Part shown: positions 11,501-21,304 of the stretch, piece by piece | How the letters are laid out: each line of letters starts with the position of its first letter | Numbering within the stretch: position 1 is the stretch's first letter | Translations under genes and position numbers: made by a program | Origin: Ptychodera flava | Lineage: Eukaryota > Hemichordata > Enteropneusta > Ptychoderidae | Length of the DNA stretch: 64,000 nt | Reading direction: 5' to 3' | Assembly (NCBI RefSeq): GCF_041260155.1 | Contig: NC_091948.1 | Location: 5,952,001 to 6,016,000 of the forward strand | The notes under the pieces: model-generated | Seen by the model: the letters and a program-made list of their open reading frames with translations, nothing else | Told to the model about the DNA's origin: nothing | The model's database searches: none

Positions 11501-14500
11501 AGCCTTGTTTGCTAGATTTCATTGAATATTTTTACTCACTCCTGGATTTTCCTGTTTTGACAACTTTGAAGACCTCAGCGTCTGCCTGAGCTTTGACTTT
11601 TGGCAATGGAACTTCCCATTTTCCTGCCTTCTCTTTCCGTTTCTGTTTGATCATATTGGAAAGCACTTTAGCTCTTGACTGTCCCTCTCTGTCCAAAAGA
11701 TATGCTGGTATCGCTCCCTCAGCAACTTTGTCATTTTTCCTTTTCTTGGTTTTTCTTTCTTCATGCATTTTAATCCTACAAAACAGAGTGATAAATAAAG
11801 AGATTTAACAATTTATTCTTTCAGATAAAAAAACCTCATAGTTTCAACATGGTTTCTGCCTTATATGGACATTCACTCATAAACAATTATATTTGAAATC
11901 GACTCGAACATCAGAAGAGCAATACACCACTATCTTCACCCGCACTCCAGCCGCCTATTTAATACAAATACTTTGGACTATACGTGCAGAAAAATAGCAG
12001 AATTGAGAACTACAGCTGAAAGTAGATCAGAATATCAAATACCTTGCAGTGCTATTGTGGATTTATTAGTATACAAGAACTCAATAAAGCTCTACTGATA
12101 TTACTGTTGAAACTGAAAAGAGGCAAGAAAGTGCTAGAATTAAGACTTGAAATTGAATTGACCCATTTCCTGATTATTTACAAAGAATGGTCAAGCTACA
12201 TGTATGCATTGTCAGTAGCCACCTTCAGTCAAAAATCCAACACTGCTTTACTATAAAATACAACGATTGTATGTAATTTCCATGATATGTGGAGTTCATG
12301 ATACCCAAAAAAGTTTCACTATGAAAGTGTGCTCAGTTAAGTTCCCCAAAATGTTGTGAAGCTAGTAAAGTTTCAGTACTTACGTTTTCTTCATCTGTAT
12401 TTTTTCTGCATGACGCTTTTTGTTGTACATCTTGGCCCTGATAATTTGAAAATAGAAAAACATTTGATATGCCACGTAGCCACACAAGGCACTGTTATAA
12501 CAGAGTCATTATTTAAGAAAAAAATATTTAAAGAAACACATGACTTCCACTTGATAATGGTTAATCATCTTGAGTATTGGTCTTTCAATTACAGAAAAAC
12601 AAAACACACTTTCTACAAATGATTTTGAAAATTCTACTTACTTGATGCCTGTCAGAAGTCTGGCTTTTCTTGCTCTCTTGTGAGGTTCACGACTCTCCTT
12701 TTTCCTCCTGCAAGCAATCAAACTTAGTTAAGCTATGACACATACAACCAAAGAATGTCTGATAAACTTTTGAAATATTACAAAACAAAGTACCTCCTCC
12801 CTGCATCTGGCCTGCAAAATATATTTCTTTCCGAGCAAATACTTACGAAAATCTACTAGTGTGATTAAGATTGTATTCAGACTGGAAGATATTGCAGCGC
12901 TGTCCCTTTCCATTGTAGGAAGTGTGGACCTACCAGTACTAATCGGTAGTACAATGGATACAACAAAGCGGTATTAAGATCATAACTTACTTTCTCTCAT
13001 GATAATCAAGCCGATATCCATGCCTCTTGCGATGTAATTCTATGTATTCGTTTTGTGGCTGAAACAGAAAATGTTCTTATTTTAAAATACAACAAGTACT
13101 ACAGTACAACAGTTCTAAAAATGAGGTATTACCACATACAAACAGTTGACTTTTATTTTACAAGCAATACTTCAGGTATAGTCTAGTAAGCAAGATCATG
13201 AAGATGTGGTTTTCAGTGTTATGGCACAGAAGATATTACCAGATCTTCAATTGTGTTGTGTTTGCCTGTTTCAAACACATCAAAAACCCTACTTCTAACT
13301 GATAACAGGTAACAAGACACTACTACAGCAGACAGAATTGACTAAGATGTACCAAGTATAGAAAATCTTAAAGCTTGGCTACAGTCGCTGTCTAGGTGAG
13401 CACGGCTCAACTCAGATGATTGTAGCCTGTGCCAGTGTGTTTTGGCTATCAAACTGTAATTGTAAATAACAGAGTTTTAGCTGCCTGTACTCATGCGTGG
13501 CGGTGTTCTGACGATTTTGCTTGGGGGATTTTGCATGTCATGCATTGATTTTGAATCAAAATATTGTGTTAGTTTGTCCCAATGATCATGTAAATTGGAG
13601 ATTCTACACAACAAAGTAGCCAAGAAATATGTTTGTATTAAAGCTCCATAAGCTGTATCTTTTGGCTATTTTTCAGGACTTTTTTTTTCTGTGGTTTCCC
13701 TACATTTTCTGCATTGAATCCCTAAACTGTAATTTAATGCCAAGTATTGAGCATATCAACACAACCTATATGAGTATAACCTACATCGTTATTGTTGAAA
13801 ATTGTATTCAAGTCCGGACTAGAATTCATTTGTAAAAAATAAATGATGATCACTACACACATACAAGCTGTGTTGACAAAAAGAATACTCGAAATTTCAG
13901 CATGACAAACGGATTAGGGTCAGACACGGTAGTTGATATACAGAAGAAGAATACTGAAAGACTTGCCACAAGTTACAGCTTATATCCCTTTAAACCCATA
14001 CACCTTACAGCAGTCTTCAGTCATTACATTGGGGCCGCATGAATGGTTTCTAGACGTTTCGGCACTAAGTCGTTTCGGCCCAAGACGTTTCGGCCTCCCA
14101 ATTTCAGGCCCCAAGTCGTTTTGGCACCGCGACCCAAGACGTTTCGGCACCGCTCAAGGCTACCTTTGGGAACTAGTGCTGGAGCGTAATGTTACAAATC
14201 AAAGTACTAAAAAGTATAGTGTCAACTAACATTCACGAACATGTTTTATCTTTGTGAGAACATGGTAAGAGACCGTAAGAAAAAACTTCATATCATTTTC
14301 AAATCTGTGACACAAGTTTACTGATATCAATAGCCGCCGACACGGCAAAAGTTTGAAAGCGGTGACGAAACAGCACGACAAAAGTCACACAAAATGCACA
14401 TAAAAGTACTGGTCAGAACGCAAAGGTCACGCTTATGAATATGACGAGTCAGTCAATAACTAAATAGTTTGGAAAAATAATCGAAACAGGGATGCCGAAA

Positions 14501-15255
14501 TGTCTTGGGTTGCGGTGCCGAAGTGACTTGGGGCCGGAAATTGAGAGGCCGAAACGACCAGTTACCGCATGAATGAGTCAATACTGCATGCCATGCTAGT
14601 GAAACCATGCACTTTCTCTAGCACTGCAGCAGCATATCCAAGGATACACATCACTTTATCAGTATTAACTTGCTTGTGCTTTACAAACATTTACATGTAT
14701 GTTTAAACTTTTGTGTGATGGAAGATGGAAATGGGAGTAAACCTGGCAGTGGGAAGATAGTGGGCAAGATTGCTGTCAAGTATCTTGCGATCTATATTGG
14801 CTACCATCTATCTTCCAATTACCATTTAGTCTTGTGAATGATTTAAATTCACAGGAAGATAGCTGACAATGGTAGTATAGCTGGCAATGTGAAGATCTAA
14901 GCTGGCAGTGAGTGACAAGCCCATAGCAATGACATGCTTTGATATACGCCTTGACGCAAAAGTGTACATATGATTCTCTGGTGGAATATGTTTTTCATTT
15001 AGAAAAGTCTCTTCTCGACTTTGGATTTAGCCGTAAACGTGATTTTGACTCAATCTGTTGAATCCTATGTAGTGTGCCCAATTGCCTCTCACTAAAAATT
15101 ACAATGTCTTCTCGAGTACGATATTGCACCACACACACTCGCAAGTTCAATCTCATTGTGATTAGTTACGGCGCGATACACTCAGGGATGCTACGACGTC
15201 GCCATGAAAATGTACTCCTGGAGAAGATAAAACCAGTTACGGAAAAACTCACCAT
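5588..15255 (-). CDS. NSA2: ribosome biogenesis protein NSA2 (last exon not found)
   Basis: NSA2 is a nuclear factor for 60S subunit assembly and late 27S pre-rRNA processing. Coding exons on the minus strand are 15253-15255 (ATG only, donor GTGAGT), 12991-13058, 12642-12707, 12384-12437, 11540-11775, 7526-7620, 6206-6346 and 5588-5639. All have GT-AG borders and compatible phases. Joined, they give 238 codons plus one base, starting [20 protein letters not shown]. They include [37 protein letters not shown] and [18 protein letters not shown], which are almost identical to the human protein. After [10 protein letters not shown], the family's final 21 residues (beginning [10 protein letters not shown]) are expected, but I found no such exon down to base 1. 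It may lie left of the window, be diverged or be lost. The introns contain a hAT transposon, a palindrome and an inverted-repeat element. The gene is divergent from the zinc-finger gene at 15614. Confidence 0.94.
6720..7250. other. GC-rich, CpG-bearing patch in NSA2 intron 6
   Basis: Between about 6760 and 7200 the base composition is clearly more GC- and CpG-rich than the surrounding intron. It contains a short palindrome, GCCCAAATATGGGC, near 6786. Open frames on both strands have no recognisable domain. I could not define inverted ends or a target duplication. It may be an inserted promoter-like fragment or an old transposon. Confidence 0.3.
7315..7432. repeat. 118-bp near-perfect palindrome
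   Basis: Two 59-base arms meet near 7373. Both arms read CTTTACGGCCCTGATACGGC inward from their ends and continue with only scattered mismatches to the centre. It is far more GC-rich than the flanks. As RNA or single-stranded DNA it would form a long hairpin. It lies in NSA2 intron 6, 93 bases from the exon 6 donor. The structure is that of a foldback MITE, but no clear target duplication is visible. Confidence 0.85.
8067..11420 (+). mobile_element. hAT-family DNA transposon, apparently complete
   Basis: The element has the 8-bp direct repeat TGTTATGT at both edges (8059-8066 and 11421-11428), the hAT target-site length. The ends are short imperfect inverted repeats beginning CAGGG: CAGGGGTCGCGTTA on the left against CAGGGTTGCGCTA for the right end read inward. 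The right edge is ambiguous by two bases. Both ends carry the subterminal word GGGACCCCTAA (near 8153 and 11350). Inside is a two-exon transposase with no visible stop or frameshift. It sits in NSA2 intron 5 in the opposite orientation to NSA2. Confidence 0.88.
8633..11229 (+). CDS. hAT transposase (two exons)
   Basis: This is the cut-and-paste transposase of the surrounding element. Exon 1 is 8633-9019 (donor AAG|GTAAGC) and exon 2 is 9532-11229 (acceptor TTTCTAG|GGC). The junction keeps phase 0 and gives 694 residues; an in-frame upstream ATG at 8546 would give 723. Residues about 65-125 form a TTF/BED-type zinc finger ([19 protein letters not shown], then [18 protein letters not shown]). 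The RNase H-like core follows, with candidate catalytic sites in [20 protein letters not shown] and TPVRWLS. The C-terminus has the hAT dimerisation signature, [20 protein letters not shown]. The order and length fit the hAT clade that also gave rise to ZNF862-like host genes. All expected motifs are present, so it may be recently active; domestication is less likely because the terminal repeats and target duplication persist. Confidence 0.9.
14045..14566. mobile_element. 522-bp non-autonomous element, 8-bp target duplication
   Basis: Flanking GCATGAAT is repeated at 14037-14044 and 14567-14574. The ends are related inverted repeats, GGTTTCTAGACGTTTCGGC on the left against GGTAACTGGTCGTTTCGGC read inward from the right. 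Similarity continues for roughly 90-120 bases and contains repeated CGTTTCGGC or CGTTTTGGC words spaced by GCCCCAAG-type linkers. The core has no coding signal. The 8-bp duplication suggests hAT or a similar superfamily, but the TIR is not a standard hAT end. It lies in NSA2 intron 1. Confidence 0.8.
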
Positions 15256-15613
15256 GTTGGCGAATCTGTTAAAACACGGACAGTCGGGGAAATTGGAGCG
15301 TTCTTTTCTAGGAGGCAGCTGGCAGGCCAAACGGCGTACACGTGAAGCTCTCCGATGAACTGATGACGATTAAAGAGCGCATGCGTTATGACCTACCACT
15401 GAGGGCGTACTTTGTGCAGAATCTAAGTCATGCATGCAAATATATTGCAGTGTAACAGAAGAGGGTTATTTTTACGGAGAAAAACTGCAACAACTCAGTT
15501 TTAGGTATACCAGGGCAACCTCTATACATTTATTTATATATCGTTGGAATATACAAGGTGTAAGTTAGTCCAGATGATCCGTAGGAGGTTACTGCACTAG
15601 TTGATAATCCATC
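15256..15613. promoter_or_regulatory. candidate bidirectional promoter between NSA2 and the zinc-finger gene
   Basis: Only 358 bases separate the NSA2 start codon (minus strand, 15253-15255) from the zinc-finger gene ATG (plus strand, 15614). Both 5' UTRs and both core promoters should therefore fall here. The NSA2-proximal half is more GC- and CpG-rich. An exact octamer, ATGCAAAT, lies at 15434-15441, a known POU-factor word but common by chance. No TATA box is obvious at a useful distance from either start. Confidence 0.6.
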
Positions 15614-17707
15614 ATGGTCCTCGCAACGGATTTGATGAAGAAAGCTATTTTCCAACAGGTACTATACATATGTACTGATTTTTTTCCGCTGTTAACATTG
15701 TTAATGATTGCTGGTCAGTGTTTTGACATACATCAGTGCAGTGGTAATTTTAATTTTAGTGGGTTCTAAACTCAAGTTTTCGCCTCCATTGTTCCTTTTA
15801 CTTGTCTTTGTTTACATTATTTTGAGGACGTGATGTACCTCAGCTGTAATACTACTGTAGTACAGTGTAGTTTGTGTTGTTACAATCTAAAAGACTAGTG
15901 TGCATTCCTTCCTTCGTCCATTGCTTGAGATCAAATCTCCACAAGCTCGCATGTAATTACTGGCCGTTTGATAGTTGCACTTTGCCTCTGCTTATTTTTC
16001 TCCATTACACAGGACCTCTGTTAAACACTGTTGGGATTAACGATTAAAACTACAGAACACCTAGCCCTGCGTACAGGTCTGTGTGTTCCCGGCGTTATAC
16101 GGCCTCCACCACAGCCCTGCAAGGGTCCATAGAGATAACTGGCGAGATTCAAAATGGCGATCTCCATGGGTAAACAACTTGTCGAGTACGTATATGTTTC
16201 AGAAAACGAGCGGTTTTGGACTTTAGGAGAAGTTAATCGCATCTTTTCTGGGGTCGGTTAGGAGGTAATGGTAGTCAGGGAAAGGATTTTGCCCCGATAG
16301 AGCAGAATTTCGGCCAAAAAGAGTCTTTTCGTTGCGGTCCAGATCTGGACCGCATTGTCGCCAGTCATCTCCATGAACCGTTGCAGGGCTGTGGTGGAGG
16401 CCGTATGACGCCGGGAACACACAGACCTGTACGCAGGACTACAGAACACCCTGCATTTATGGCAGCATTGTCGAAAGGTCCCTTGTAGCATGGAGGTCTC
16501 TTCCTGCCTCCATGGTTGTAGGTACTCTACATTACCGCTGTAACATAACCATTTTTCTTCCTAGGGTCATGCATTTTCCTTGCTAACAGGATGCAAGATC
16601 TTCATCAGGATCGATGATCCAAACAGAGGAAGGAGCACATCTTTATACTATGGCAGCAAAGAACTCGTCAAAGAGTACCGCAACCAGGGCCTGAAGGCGT
16701 CTGGTGCACTGGTTGATGGTGAGAGTGGCATTCCAGTGAACAGTGCTCAAGGACATCCCGGGAGAAGTAGCAGAGCGAATCTTGAGTTTGTCGACAGAAA
16801 AACGCAGGAAGAAAATCTTGAAAGGAACAGTAAACATAGTGTCCGTGTTTCTGACACTGATGACAAACAAAATGAGGAGGGTGATGACAGTTCAAAATAT
16901 CACAGTGGAAGTCATGCTGATGAGGACACCAACATAATTACTGATCAAAATGGTTTTGCTCAAGATGTTGTTGATAATTTAGATCTCATCAAGAGGGAGG
17001 TTGAGCAGTTACCATGTACACTGCAAAAGGGAGAGGAGTGTGATGATGCCAATGACTCCACCGGTGACGATCATAAACTTACATCATTCCACAGCACCGG
17101 CGATTCTGAGAATGAAAGCCACAATATGGAAGATCATTCAGGAGAGCAAAATAGCGATGATATTTGTATAGTAGAAACATTCTCTGAAACGTACACCCAG
17201 CCTGGTACATTTCATTCAAGCAGTGATGAAGTGTACAAAGCTGTAAGTGAAACGGACGATGCAATGCCTGGAATTGTGTACCAGTGTGTCTATTGCAACA
17301 AAGTCTTTGAAACCAAGGTACAGCTTGACAGACACGAGCAGGATTATCATCATGAAGACAGGCCGTTTATTTGCGCTGAGTGCGGCGAGACGTTCAAGAA
17401 ACTTGGCAACCTCAAATCCCACCAGAAAGTGCATTCTGGTCTCAAACCCTACAGGTGTGATGTTTGCGGTAGAATGTTTGCCAGGAGCTCACATTTGAAA
17501 GGGCATAGGTACACGCATGAAAAGGAGAGCCCTTACAAATGCCAGATATGCGGCAGCTGTTTCACAAATCAGTACAACTTGAAACGTCACATGCTCAGAC
17601 ATGGCGGTGAAAGGCGCCACCACTGCAGTATGTGTGATCTGACGTTTTACCGAAGAGATCAACTCCTATCTCATGAGAGATGTCATATGAAGAAACTGAA
17701 ACGATAA
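15614..17707 (+). CDS. five-finger C2H2 zinc-finger protein with MADS-like N-terminus
   Basis: This is probably a nuclear DNA-binding regulator. Exon 1 is 15614-15658 (donor CAG|GTACTA) and exon 2 is 16565-17707 (acceptor CTAG|GGT). The phase-0 joint gives 395 residues. Residues 1-58 read DLMKKAIFQQ, then SLLTGCKIFIRIDD, then LYYGSKELVKEY. This resembles the MKKA helix and first strand of MADS domains, with about five extra residues between them and without the usual basic N-terminal arm. Residues 60-250 are acidic and low in complexity; they include a sumoylation-type IKRE (157-160) and a DDICIV stretch like a SUMO-interacting motif. Residues 254-395 hold five C2H2 fingers (for example YRCDVCGRMFARSSHLKGH). 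I do not know a named orthologue. The intron holds a 380-bp transposon. The finger assignment is certain; the MADS relation is inference. Confidence 0.87.
16062..16441. mobile_element. 380-bp non-autonomous element with long TIRs and 9-bp target duplication
   Basis: CAGAACACC is duplicated at 16053-16061 and 16442-16450. The ends are inverted repeats of about 65 bp, TAGCCCTGCGTACAGG on the left and TAGTCCTGCGTACAGG read inward from the right. They continue nearly identically through the GTGTGTTCCCGGCG and CCACCACAGCCCTGCAA words. The 9-bp duplication and TAG terminus match the 4059-5132 element, though the rest of the TIR differs. It lies inside the only intron of the zinc-finger gene. No transposase is present, so its family is provisionally Mutator-like. 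Confidence 0.87.
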
Positions 17708-18396
17708 AATCGTAACTTTAAAAATTTTTTACTGTTCACTCTTGCTGCCATTGAACGGATATCACTGTAACTTTTCATCTTGATATCTGCTTGCCTTCTC
17801 CCACCACTTCAATTGCTCAAGTTTTTGAAATGGAAACCACCAATTTGAAATTCCCTCAAAACTTAAATTGCTCTTTGTAGTAGTCCTATGAGTATTTGTT
17901 GTTTCAGTTTTCTGCTATCTGTATGTCGGTGTGCAATCTTGGTTTCCTTGTAGTTGTGGCAAAACAGACACAGAGAAGCTTTGACTCCATTTTCTTTTCA
18001 ATTTCAGCTCCATTTTTTATTTGCATATAGGATGTTGAAACTTACATTCCACAGCTAGAGCAGCTTGTTGCAAATTTACAACAGAAATAGACAGAAATAA
18101 CAGAAATAATAACAATGAATTAATTCAAAGGTGTGATGAATTATGACTACGCTTGAAATGCCTCAAGGAGTTCACTGCTGAAGTTGTAAGTTATATTCTC
18201 AGCAGTACACTATCTGTGCACAATATTTGTGCTATTGTTGATATTCTTCATCACACAGAAAATACATGCACAACTCAATAGAAGCACTCTATTTTTCAGT
18301 CTTCATCAGATATACACAGATAAATTCATTCCCGACATCAACAACAAAACTTTATGATGTTAAGGGGAAGTAGAAAACTTCATGAAGGACACTTTT
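17708..18396 (+). other. probable 3' UTR and flank of the zinc-finger gene
   Basis: After TAA 17705-17707 there is AT-rich non-coding DNA with no open frame of note. No canonical AATAAA is visible before the repeat element at 18397, so the 3' end of the transcript is unresolved. It could extend through the 18397-19691 repeat. Confidence 0.4.
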
Positions 18397-18436
18397 AGTC
18401 CCCACGGACACCGTCCGGGGGGACTTATAGGTTTGG

Positions 18437-18516
18437 TCATGTCCGTGCGTGTGTGCGTGCGTCCGTGCGTGCGTGCGTGTGTGCGTGCGTGTGTGCGTCC
18501 GTCCGTCCGTCCGTTC
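18437..18516 (+). repeat. GTGC/GTCC simple repeat
   Basis: Degenerate GTGCGTGC and GTCCGTCC runs form a microsatellite between the end hairpin and the 150-bp array. Every frame across it is open because no stop can form from these words, which inflates reading frames here. Confidence 0.9.
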
Positions 18517-18533
18517 ACGCAGATATCTCAGAG

Positions 18534-19620
18534 ATGCCTGAAGCGATTTCATTCAAACTTGGTACAAGGATTACTTCATATGTCATACAGATGCACGTTG
18601 ATTTGTTTTGTGATACGATCCAATATGGCTGCCAGGCGGCCATTTTATTACGATTTTTTCATGTACAGAGCCATAATTCAGGCATGTTTCAACTGATTTT
18701 ATTCAAAGTTGGTACAAGGACATTGACCAGTGTCATAGATATGCACGTCGATTCTTTTTGTGATACGATCCAATATGGCCGCCATGCGGCCATTTTGTTA
18801 CGATTTTTTCATGTACAGAGCCATAACTCAGGCATATCTCAACCAATTTCATTCAAACTTGGTACAAGGACATTGACCTATGTCATAGTTATGCACATCA
18901 ATTTGTTTTGTGATACGATCCAATATGGCTGCCAGGCGGCCATTTTATTACGATTTTTTCATGTACAGAGCCATAACTCAGGCATGTTTCTACAGATTTT
19001 ATTCAAAGTTGGTACAAGGATATTGACCGATGTCATAGCTATGCACATCAATTTGTTTTGTGATACGATCCAATATGGCCGCCAGGCGGCCATTTTGTTA
19101 CGATTGTTTCATGTACAGAGCCATAACTCAGGCATATCTCAACCAATTTCATTCAAAATTGGTACAAGGACATTGACTTATGTCATACATATGCACGTCA
19201 ATTTGTTTTTTGATACGATCCAATATGGCCGCCAGGCGGCCATTTTATTACGATTTTTTCATGTACAGAGCCATAACTCAGGCATGTTTCTACAGATTTT
19301 ATTCAAAGTTGGTACAAGGACATTGACCAATGTCATAGCTATGCACATCAATTTGTTTTGTGATACGATCCAATATGGCCGCCAGGCGGCCATTTTGTTA
19401 CGATTGTTTCATGTACAGAGCCATAACTCAGGCATATCTCAACCAATTTTATTCAAACTTGGTACAAGGACATTGACCTATGTCATACATATGCACATTG
19501 ATTTGTTTTGTGATTCGATCCAATATGGCCACCATGTGGCCATTTTATTACGATTTTTTCATCTCCTGAACTACAACTCAGACATGTATCAAGCGAATTT
19601 ATTCAAAAGTATTTTTATCA
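18534..19620 (+). repeat. 150-bp tandem array with 300-bp higher-order period
   Basis: Seven full units start at 18534 and then every 150 bases, ending with a partial unit from 19584. Each contains TTGGTACAAGG, GATACGATCCAATATGG, CGGCCATTTT and CATGTACAGAGCCATAA. From unit 2 on, alternating units share unit-specific bases: even units read like MFLQILFKVGTR and odd units like ISQPISFKLGTR. The effective repeat is therefore 300 bp. Because 150 is divisible by three, the array stays open as one 408-codon frame, which I regard as non-coding. Confidence 0.95.
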
Positions 19621-21258
19621 CAGACCTAATGAAGAGGACTCTATCCTCTCTGAGGACCTGTAATCAAAGCACCCATTAACAAGTGGGGACTGTGTCATCA
19701 ACGATGACTTGTTTTGCATAACACAGAATTTGGCTCAAAGAGTCACTATTTAACTCTGCAGAAACATATTTTAGAAACCTTGTCTGAAATAACCATTGGT
19801 GGAAACACAGTTTATGGAGGGACCATGATGGAAATAGCTGAGAACAAACAGTGGAAAATGTTACCCCCACAAGGAACCCATAGAACTGCTATAATAATGC
19901 ACACAAAGACTTTTTATATCTTTAATGCCCACAAGCCATTGATGCTATGATATTTCTCTCTAGTAATATTTATAGATAAATTGTACCTCTTTATATAATG
20001 TTTACAGATACACTTTATTTTTCACTTTTTAATGTATATTCCTTCATTTTATGTGTGTCATAGAAACAGGACAAGAACAACCCCTTCAATACAAAGCATT
20101 AAATGTACAATATTTTAATGTGTGGTACCCTTTTTGATGAACATATTTTTGGAAAGCCAAGATGGTTGAAAATGCAAATGTTCACATATTGCATTCCCAC
20201 AAGGATTGCATGACAGAAAGTTTAAGGCCCCATCAATTTTTGTGTCTTTCAATAATTCTGACAATAATTTGATTCAGCAGTGAAAGAATGTTTAATTTTT
20301 GAAAATCTATAAAAAAAATATATGCAGTAATCCCAGACAGACTCTTCAAGTGTCTAATGAGAGCCTGGCATAAGACAAACTTCAGAATGAAAACTATGTG
20401 GATCATGTTCAAGATAGATTTAAAAACCAATGTGTGAAAAGGTTTGTTAATTGTCTGTAGTGTGATTAAAGCATTAACAGTGGCACTGAATTATAAAGTT
20501 GGGTTCCATTGTGTCTTGTGTCTTGGCATTCCAAAAATACACTTGTTTTTATAAGGATGACATGCACAAAATACATGAAATTATTGTTTGATCGGGACTG
20601 TTTCATGTCCAGTAACCTAAATTGTCAAGTTAAATATTTTGCCTGCCATGTCTGTGAACTGAAAGAAGGTTGAGTAAAATTGCTGTGTGCATATTAAAAG
20701 TGTTGTGTAACTGTGTGGAACTTTTTAAAACCTTTGAAATATTTTATCCAATATTTAAGTATACTACTTCAAAGATATTGTAAGTTGTTGATAAATATGA
20801 ATCTTATAAAGAATTGTTCTAATGTGCTGATAGTAATCGAAATCTCTAAGAGAAACCAATGCTTGCCATCTCCTTTCAGGAATTGCATGTTGATACCACT
20901 CTAGATAGAATACACAGATATTGTTTGTCGTTTAGTATGATGGAATCTGTTGTTGTCTATTCGCCATTTTGCTTCAAAGAAGTAGATAAACTGAAATCTT
21001 TGTTATCAGGAATTTCTGGTAACCCAAAAGAAATTTTAGTTGAAAATATTTTAGTTGAAAATATTGTCATTCTGAGATGTTGTTAATCTGTGTCTCATAG
21101 ACATCAATTCTGAAGGTAACAAAATAGTATAGAACAGTCCATGCTTCAAATATTTATGTGACTCATTATCACTTCACCGCAACGTCACCGACGAGTTACC
21201 ATTGAATCCTATGGAGCGCGCGACGTTCGATATACGAGGCATGTAATAAATAATAAAT

Positions 21259-21304
21259 ATGTGTGTGTGTGTGTATGTACACACACACACACACACACAC
21301 ACAC
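21259..21304. repeat. (TG)n/(CA)n inverted microsatellite
   Basis: A GTGTGT run passes directly into an ACACAC run through TATGTAC, so the tract is self-complementary and can form a hairpin. Confidence 0.9.

Larger units (their letters stand above)
18397..19691. mobile_element. satellite-bearing element with end hairpin (possibly Helentron-related)
   Basis: The left edge is a strong hairpin at 18397-18425 (AGTCCCC and CGGAC pairing with GTCCG and GGGGACT). It is followed by a GTGCGTGC/GTCC simple repeat and then seven and a quarter 150-bp tandem units. The right edge, GTGGGGACT at 19683-19691, is the inverse of the AGTCCCCAC beginning the left edge. Read on the minus strand, the hairpin ends just at CTAA, as at Helitron-type 3' ends. 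Internal satellites are known in Helentron-associated elements. No proteins or secure insertion-site evidence are present, so the class is a suggestion. Confidence 0.5.

Noticed and set aside
15074-15358. 94-codon plus-strand open frame
   Set aside because: It lies antisense to NSA2 exon 1 and its promoter, and has no recognisable domain.
16643-17498. Several open frames on both strands over the zinc-finger exon
   Set aside because: They are shadows of the 395-residue zinc-finger frame, which alone contains the C2H2 pattern.
18453-19679. 408-codon plus-strand open frame
   Set aside because: It reads through a microsatellite and a 150-bp tandem repeat whose length is a multiple of three. It has no independent coding signature and no host-like domain.
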